Below are positions 15,701-19,294 of a stretch of 19,294 bases of DNA, in pieces (position 1 is the stretch's first letter; every line of letters begins with the position of its first letter). A program made the position numbers and the translations under genes. The notes beneath the pieces are model-generated. The model had not been told where the DNA came from. It saw only the letters and a list, made by a program, of their open reading frames with translations, and did not search any database. Source of the DNA: JBOGGX01 sp050744245 (GTDB lineage Bacteria > Actinomycetota > Acidimicrobiia > Acidimicrobiales > JBOGGX01); NCBI GenBank assembly GCA_050744245.1, contig JBOGGX010000252.1, positions 1-19,294 on the forward strand, read 5' to 3'.

Positions 15701-16200
15701 GGCCGGCCGGCGGCCTTGTCGGCCTCGCGGGTGGCGGTGTGGTGTTCGACATTGGCGTCCTCGAGGCGGCTCTCGAGGGCTTGGATCCGCCGCTCGAGGC
15801 GGGTGACTGGGGAGATCGGTTCGAGGTGGGAATGCTCGTCGGCGGTGAGTCGGATGGAGTCTCCGGTGTCTCGTATGACCAGGTCGATCTGGTCGTCGAC
15901 CCGTGGGTCGGTCTCGATGACGATGGTGAGGCCGCCGAGCTGTCCGATCTCCACCGGCTCGTCACGTTCGCCTGATAGGGCGCGGGCCATCGCGGTTATG
16001 CAGAGCTGGAGGAGGTGGGTGCCGGCGTCGGCCCGTTTGGTGTGGCGGATGCCGTCGATGGTCATGGCGAACCGGTCGCCGCGGGTGTCGCTGCGGCGGG
16101 TGAGGGCGGCCTGGAGCTCGGCGATCCTGCGGGCAGCCCGTTCGGCTCGCTGCTGGGCAGCATCGTGGATGTGGCGGAGGCGGTGTTGGTCGTCGTGGCC
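15700..16200 (-). pseudogene. C-terminal remnant of a plasmid-type helicase/methylase-related protein
   Basis: The minus strand reads GHDDQHRLRHIHDAAQQRAE, then RGDRFAMTIDGIRHTKRADA, IGQLGGLTIVIETDPRVDDQ and VTRLERRIQALESRLEDANV. I recognise this as the tail of very large SNF2/DEAD-type helicases on actinobacterial plasmids and integrative elements; a KRADAG motif and a terminal coiled coil are typical. The helicase motor is absent. On one side the fragment joins the zinc-ribbon remnant (near 15700), on the other the unrecognised gene at 16195-16735, in a different frame. An internal ATG at 16065 is not preceded by a good ribosome site. This is a relic. Confidence 0.6.
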
Positions 16201-16735
16201 GGTCGAGAAGCTCGATGCCCTGCTCCAAGCGGGTGGCGTGGACGCCCACGAATGCGATGAGCGGGCGCGGGTCGAGGTCTCGCATGCCGAGGGCTACGTC
16301 CACGGCGTGCAGCGTCAGACCGGTGATGTCGTCATTCCTGTCGCGAGGGATGAAGTCTGGGATCAAGTACGCGCACGCGCCGAGCGCAGCCTGAGATCGC
16401 AGGTCCGCCTCGACGAACGAACGGAGCTCCTCGCCCGGCGCTTCGATTGGACGCGGCGGAGCGTACGGCGCCTTCGTCATCGTCTCGATGGAGAATGTCA
16501 CCGACTCCCGGTATCTCCAGGCCGAGGAGTCGTACAGCACACGGACGTCGTGGTCCCGGAGAGCCTGAATCATCTCGGGCCGCACGTGCGCATCGGCATG
16601 GTCGACGATCGCCCACGGGAGACCCACGCCATCCCCCAGTGGCAGGCGACCGGGCCGGCCGAGGGCCCGGTCGACACCGGTCCAGTTGCGCTTGTCGATC
16701 CTTGGAACGAACCCGTGGCCGTAGTTGAGCTCCAT
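16195..16735 (-). pseudogene. Unrecognised gene, 3'-truncated, divergent from the toxin-antitoxin operon
   Basis: ATG 16735 has GGAG nearby; ATG 16762 is an alternative. About 180 residues are readable: HGFVPRIDKRNWTGVDRALG, LPLGDGVGLPWAIVDHADAH, ALRDHDVRVLYDSSAWRYRE, LGACAYLIPDFIPRDRNDDI and DPRPLIAFVGVHATRLEQGI. The regular strand-helix alternation suggests an alpha/beta barrel-like fold with its first half present (inference). I cannot name a family. After TRLEQGIELLD at about 16195 the sequence becomes the helicase tail in another frame, so the 3' half is lost. It is divergent from the antitoxin gene across 65-91 bp. Confidence 0.5.
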
Positions 16736-16748
16736 CTGCGCTCCGATC

Positions 16749-16783
16749 TTGCAGTGCGACATCGTTGCGTCATACTGTACGAC
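16749..16783 (+). promoter_or_regulatory. Candidate promoter and operator of the toxin-antitoxin operon
   Basis: TTGCAG (16749-16754) and CATACT (16771-16776) are spaced 16 bp apart and would drive the antitoxin gene. GTCATAC-T-GTACGAC at 16769-16783 is a near-perfect dyad (6 of 7 arm positions) covering the -10 element, which suits autorepression by the HTH antitoxin. It also lies next to the divergent gene's start, so both could be controlled together. The assignment is by eye. Confidence 0.5.
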
Positions 16784-16826
16784 ATAGACGAGACAAATCA
16801 CCAGGGTGCATTGTCGGGAGGAACGG

Positions 16827-17162
16827 ATGCCGCAGGTCGTCGACGTGTTGAGCGAACTCTTGGCCGATGACGTGGTCGACACCGGCGACGTCGCCCGCGT
16901 GCTTGGAGCCACACCACGGAGCATCGCCCGCTGGCAGGCGGCAGAGGTCTCCCCTCGCCGCGAGTCAGAAGAGCGGTTGCTTGAACTCAAGGCCGTTGTC
17001 GATCTCGCACGGCAGTTCCTGCGCCCGGACGTCGCCCGGCTGTGGCTGCGCTCGCCGGACCCAGGGCTCGGATATGAGAAGCCACTCGACCTCGTCAAGG
17101 AAGGCGAGTACCGCCGCGTGATTGGCGCGCTGCTCGCGATGGCTGAGGGCGTCACCTCGTGA
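16827..17162 (+). CDS. Xre/MbcA/ParS-type antitoxin
   Basis: The product is 111 residues. ATG 16827 follows GGGAGG; the earlier in-frame start at 16806 has none. Residues of about 17-45 form a helix-turn-helix (DTGDVARVLGATPRSIARWQ). The C-terminal half resembles the MbcA/ParS/Xre toxin-binding domain (ELKAVVDLARQFLRPDVARL, then LGYEKPLDLVKEGEYRRVIG). In this family the antitoxin blocks the RES toxin's active site and represses its own operon. The toxin gene begins one base after its stop, the standard order. Confidence 0.92.
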   Translation: MPQVVDVLSELLADDVVDTGDVARVLGATPRSIARWQAAEVSPRRESEERLLELKAVVDLARQFLRPDVARLWLRSPDPGLGYEKPLDLVKEGEYRRVIGALLAMAEGVTS

Positions 17163-17163
17163 G

Positions 17164-17700
17164 ATGGCGGTCGATCTCATCGAGCGGATCACCAACGCGC
17201 CGCGACTCCGCTACCAGGGAGCCGGCTATCGGCAGCAGGCTCCGGCCTACGACCCACTGAGCGGCGAGGGCGCGAGGATTCATGGCGGGCGGTTCAACCC
17301 ACCCGACAGCTTCCCGGTGCTCTACCTCTGCTCGACGCCCGGCTGCGCGGCAGCGGAGTTCATGCGCACGACGCAACGACATCCGCTCGGACCGACGGCG
17401 TTCTTACCGCGGGTCCTCTACCGCTACGACGTGCAGCTGACCGCAGTTCTCGACCTGACCGATGCAGGGACGCTGGAACACCTCGGGCTCGAGCCCGGTG
17501 CTCTCATGGACGAGGACGTCACGCTTCCGCGGCACATCGGCGAGATCGGCCACAAGTTCGGCTACCAGGCGATTCATAATGCTTCCGCCGCGGGCGTGGA
17601 CGACGTCGTCGCGGTGCTCGTCGAGAATCTCCGCACGGGTGTGCTCACCCCGTCGTTGGAGGAGACCTGGACCAGCCTGGACGACATCCCCCTTCTCTGA
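17164..17700 (+). CDS. RES-domain toxin (MbcT-like)
   Basis: The product is 178 residues. ATG 17164 lies one base past the antitoxin stop; the frame from 17122 overlaps the antitoxin and is rejected. The conserved Arg, Glu and Ser that name the domain are visible: Arg43 in HGGRFNPPDSFPVLYL, Glu65 in CAAAEFMR and Ser141 in AIHNASAAGVDDVVAV. RES toxins deplete cellular NAD+ by hydrolysis or phosphorolysis when not held by the antitoxin. The length and motifs are normal, so the module looks active. Its location beside an integrase suggests stabilisation of an element or anti-phage defence (inference). Confidence 0.93.
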   Translation: MAVDLIERITNAPRLRYQGAGYRQQAPAYDPLSGEGARIHGGRFNPPDSFPVLYLCSTPGCAAAEFMRTTQRHPLGPTAFLPRVLYRYDVQLTAVLDLTDAGTLEHLGLEPGALMDEDVTLPRHIGEIGHKFGYQAIHNASAAGVDDVVAVLVENLRTGVLTPSLEETWTSLDDIPLL

Positions 17701-17767
17701 CGCGCTCACCGCAAGATGTGCCCGCCTCGCAACGGCCGGAACGCCCGTGATCTCACCCTGCAGGTCC

Positions 17768-17787
17768 CGGAGACCGGTCGGTCTCCG
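17768..17787. terminator. Hairpin between convergent toxin and integrase genes
   Basis: CGGAGACC (17768-17775) and GGTCTCCG (17780-17787) form a perfect 8-bp stem with a 4-nt loop. It is the only strong stem in the 129-bp convergent gap and could stop transcription from both sides. It has no T-run. Confidence 0.55.
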
Positions 17788-17829
17788 CGATTGGGCGGTG
17801 GCTTCCGGGTGGACGAGTCCCTGTCCCGA

Positions 17830-18768
17830 TCAGCCGAAGGCGGCTCGGCGGATGGCGAGCGCACTGTCGTCGGCCGCGGCGGGCTGCGCGTCCAACGCGC
17901 TGGCGATGCTCTCGTCGAGTTCCGGAAAGAGGTGGCCGTAGCGGTCGAGCGTGACGCTGATCGACGAGTGGCCCATCCGGGACTGGATCGCCTTTGGGTG
18001 GGCGCCGGCGGCGATGGCGAGGGCGACGCTCGTGTGCCGGAGGTCGGGCACACGGCACTGCATGCCGACATGCTCGAGCGCGGGGCGGAAGTGGTTGTTC
18101 CAGAAGCTCGAGTTCACCAGCGCGGTGCCTGCGGCGTTCGGGAACACCAGCCCGTCCGGGCCTGGCAGTGAGTACGCGTGGAGGTGCGACGACAGCAGGT
18201 TCGCCGTGAACTGCGAGATCGTGATCGACCGGGTGGACGCCGGCGTCTTGGGCTCCTTACGAAGCCACTCGCCGCTCTCCAGGCGGACGAGCTGGGACGT
18301 CACCCGGACCTTGCGCGCAGCCAAGTCGACGTCGCCCCGTCGAAGCCCGACCAGCTCGCTCCACCGCATCCCGGTGTCGACGGCGAAGTACACGAACGTC
18401 CGCAGCCGGTCGTTGTGGGCGTTGGCCAGGGCGGCGACCTCCTGCCACGACAGGAACGCCATCTCCCGCTTCGGCACCCGCGGCGGCTCCACCCGCGCGC
18501 ACGGGTCGGCGAGGATCTTCTGCTTGTCGACGGCGACCTGGAGCACGCGGCGCAGCGTCCGGTAGTGCCGGTGCACGGACGACGGGGCGATGCCGGCGTC
18601 GATCTCGTCGTTCAGCCAGTTCTCGATCTCGTCGGGTGGGATGCGACCGAGCCGGTAGGCACCGAAGCGCGGCAGCACGTACGTGCGGAGGTCGCGCCGG
18701 TACGCCTCACCGGTGAGCGAAGAGTGAGCAGCCGGTGAGCGAAACGACGGATTCGGGCGGTCAACCAA
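17830..18768 (-). CDS. Tyrosine recombinase/phage-type integrase
   Basis: The product is 312 residues from a TTG at 18768. It has a core-binding domain (AYRRDLRTYVLPRFGAYRLG to ILADPCARVEPP, about residues 23-95) and a catalytic domain with Arg135 (DTGMRWSELVGLRRGD), Lys174 region, Arg244 (VPDLRHTSVALAIAAG), His267 (MGHSSISVT) and nucleophile Tyr277 (LDRYGHLFPE). The His of the H-x-x-R box is Pro241 here, an unusual change. The family's N-terminal arm-binding domain (50-70 residues) is missing, and no ribosome site precedes TTG 18768, so it is either 5'-truncated or starts elsewhere. It lies 71 bp downstream of tRNA-Cys on the same strand, the typical site-specific integration layout. Confidence 0.9.
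   Translation of the reverse strand: MVDRPNPSFRSPAAHSSLTGEAYRRDLRTYVLPRFGAYRLGRIPPDEIENWLNDEIDAGIAPSSVHRHYRTLRRVLQVAVDKQKILADPCARVEPPRVPKREMAFLSWQEVAALANAHNDRLRTFVYFAVDTGMRWSELVGLRRGDVDLAARKVRVTSQLVRLESGEWLRKEPKTPASTRSITISQFTANLLSSHLHAYSLPGPDGLVFPNAAGTALVNSSFWNNHFRPALEHVGMQCRVPDLRHTSVALAIAAGAHPKAIQSRMGHSSISVTLDRYGHLFPELDESIASALDAQPAAADDSALAIRRAAFG
18710..18743. repeat. 12-bp direct repeat spaced 22 bp
   Basis: CCGGTGAGCGAA occurs at 18710-18721 and 18732-18743, exactly two helical turns apart, inside the weakly conserved first codons of the integrase frame. It could be a pair of arm-type integrase sites or a short duplication. Confidence 0.8.
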
Positions 18769-18796
18769 CGAGAACGACGGACACCGTCTGGTTGAC
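18760..18796. repeat. Nested dyad at the integrase start
   Basis: GTCAACCA (18760-18767) pairs with TGGTTGAC (18789-18796), and inside it GACGG-ACA-CCGTC forms a second stem, giving 13 bp with an 8-nt bulge. It spans the TTG start, so it could regulate integrase expression or serve as a recombinase or excisionase site. Confidence 0.7.
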
Positions 18797-18808
18797 GAAA
18801 ACGGCGTC

Positions 18809-18831
18809 TGAGCAGGGACTTTACCTGCTCA
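18809..18831 (-). terminator. Terminator-like hairpin downstream of tRNA-Cys
   Basis: TGAGCAGG (18809-18816) and CCTGCTCA (18824-18831) form a perfect 8-bp stem with a 7-nt loop, beginning 8 bp after the tRNA 3' end on the minus strand. A short GTTTTC tract lies further on. It probably ends the tRNA transcript. Confidence 0.6.
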
Positions 18832-18839
18832 AACACTAG

Positions 18840-18911
18840 AGGCGGCGACCGGAATCGAACCGGTGTACAGGGCTTTGCAGGCCCTTGCCTAAACCACTCG
18901 GCCACGCCGCC
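18840..18911 (-). tRNA. tRNA-Cys (GCA)
   Basis: The minus strand folds as a cloverleaf. The acceptor stem is GGCGGCG/CGCCGCC, with U73 as the discriminator expected for tRNA-Cys. The D-arm is around GCCGAGTGGTTTAGGC. The anticodon stem AGGGC/GCCCT has loop CTGCAAA, giving anticodon GCA. The T-arm is ACCGG-TTCGAAT-CCGGT. CCA is not encoded. The 3' end faces the integrase gene, so the T-arm and acceptor are the likely attachment core (inference). Confidence 0.97.
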
Positions 18912-18958
18912 AGGGTCCCACGAGACTACCCAACCGGCGGATCGATCCGATCCCGACG

Positions 18959-19294
18959 TCAGGCGGCGTCGGCGGCTGCGACCGCCCAGGCCAGACCGTC
19001 GGCCGGATCGTCGATCGCAAGGCGGAACCACCAGCCGGTGTCGGGCTCGCCGGCATCCCACAGGAACCAGCGCTGCTCCCCGACCGCCCGGCCCAGCTCG
19101 CCGGGCGTCCAGTCGTCGCCCAGGCCGGCGACCGCAGCGGCCGCCCACCAGGCGTCGAATCGGCCGGCAGCCATGCCCCTCCTGCGGGCGTGGGCGCCGC
19201 CCGAGGCCGCCGTCCATGCCATGAACGCCAGCGCCTGGGCCGGGGTGACCGCCGCCATGCGGGCCGCGCCCGCCGGCACGCCGAGGGCGGCGAC
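18959..19294 (-). CDS. Conserved actinobacterial protein, 5' end beyond the window
   Basis: The frame is open from the window edge to a TGA at 18961-18959. The readable 111 or so residues contain ALAFMAWTAASGGAHARRRG, GRFDAWWAAAAVAGL and WFLWDAGEPDTGWWFRLAID, then LAWAVAAADAA. I recall similar sequences as conserved proteins of unknown function in Actinobacteria. It is rich in Ala and Trp, with no signal or membrane segment. An internal GTG at 19279 has no ribosome site, so the true start probably lies upstream. Its stop is 47 bp from the tRNA-Cys 5' end; it is chromosomal flank rather than island cargo (inference). Confidence 0.7.
   Translation of the reverse strand, partial: VAALGVPAGAARMAAVTPAQALAFMAWTAASGGAHARRRGMAAGRFDAWWAAAAVAGLGDDWTPGELGRAVGEQRWFLWDAGEPDTGWWFRLAIDDPADGLAWAVAAADAA

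Noticed and set aside
14679..15965. 428-codon minus-strand open frame
   Set aside because: It is antisense to the VWA fragments and only its N-terminal portion overlaps the helicase tail in a wrong frame; its composition is shadow-like.

Overview
The window is about 70% G+C with GTG/TTG starts, long shadow reading frames and actinobacterial protein families: DrrAB-type export, an ECF42-type sigma factor with its DGPF/YCII partner, a RES/Xre toxin-antitoxin pair and a VWA/zinc-ribbon pair. A high-GC actinobacterium is likely. Acidimicrobiia would fit, but this is an impression, not a placement.

Layout: (1) 1-2500: an ornithine-cyclodeaminase remnant diverges from a broken SulP anion transporter, whose end overlaps a small conserved gene. 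(2) 2550-4401: an alpha/beta hydrolase converges on a flavin/F420-type oxidoreductase gene that diverges from a VOC gene; the last two each carry one frameshift. (3) 4440-6253: an intact drrA/drrB-like ABC exporter operon followed by a strong hairpin. (4) 6640-7810: a methyltransferase and a SixA-type phosphatase. (5) 7822-8275: tails of a UvrA-like gene and an SDR gene meet head to head. (6) 8285-11735: VOC, broken SDR and DNA polymerase IV on the minus strand, a divergent VOC gene, and a RibD/DHFR-like gene. (7) 11811-13801: a DGPF/YCII gene overlapping a collapsed ECF42 sigma gene, then an intact 325-residue protein I do not recognise. (8) 13993-16735: a decayed stretch with a broken membrane protein, a VWA/zinc-ribbon pair, a helicase tail and an unrecognised gene. 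(9) 16827-18911: an Xre antitoxin/RES toxin operon converging on a tyrosine integrase that lies just downstream of tRNA-Cys, the usual shape of an integrated-element end. (10) 18959-19294: a partial conserved gene.

The main anomaly is that roughly half of the genes are interrupted. Several show the same pattern: well-preserved N- and C-terminal family segments joined after loss of about 30-200 internal codons, plus one-base frame slips, while the neighbours are intact. Either this is recent deletion-biased decay around a mobile element, or the assembly has consensus and collapse errors. Sequence alone cannot decide, and read mapping would.

The best candidate for undescribed biology is the 16.2-17.7 kb locus. 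An unrecognised gene, now truncated, is divergently transcribed from the RES/Xre toxin-antitoxin operon across a short intergenic region that contains a 15-bp operator-like dyad. The second candidate is the intact unrecognised 325-residue protein at 12824-13801.
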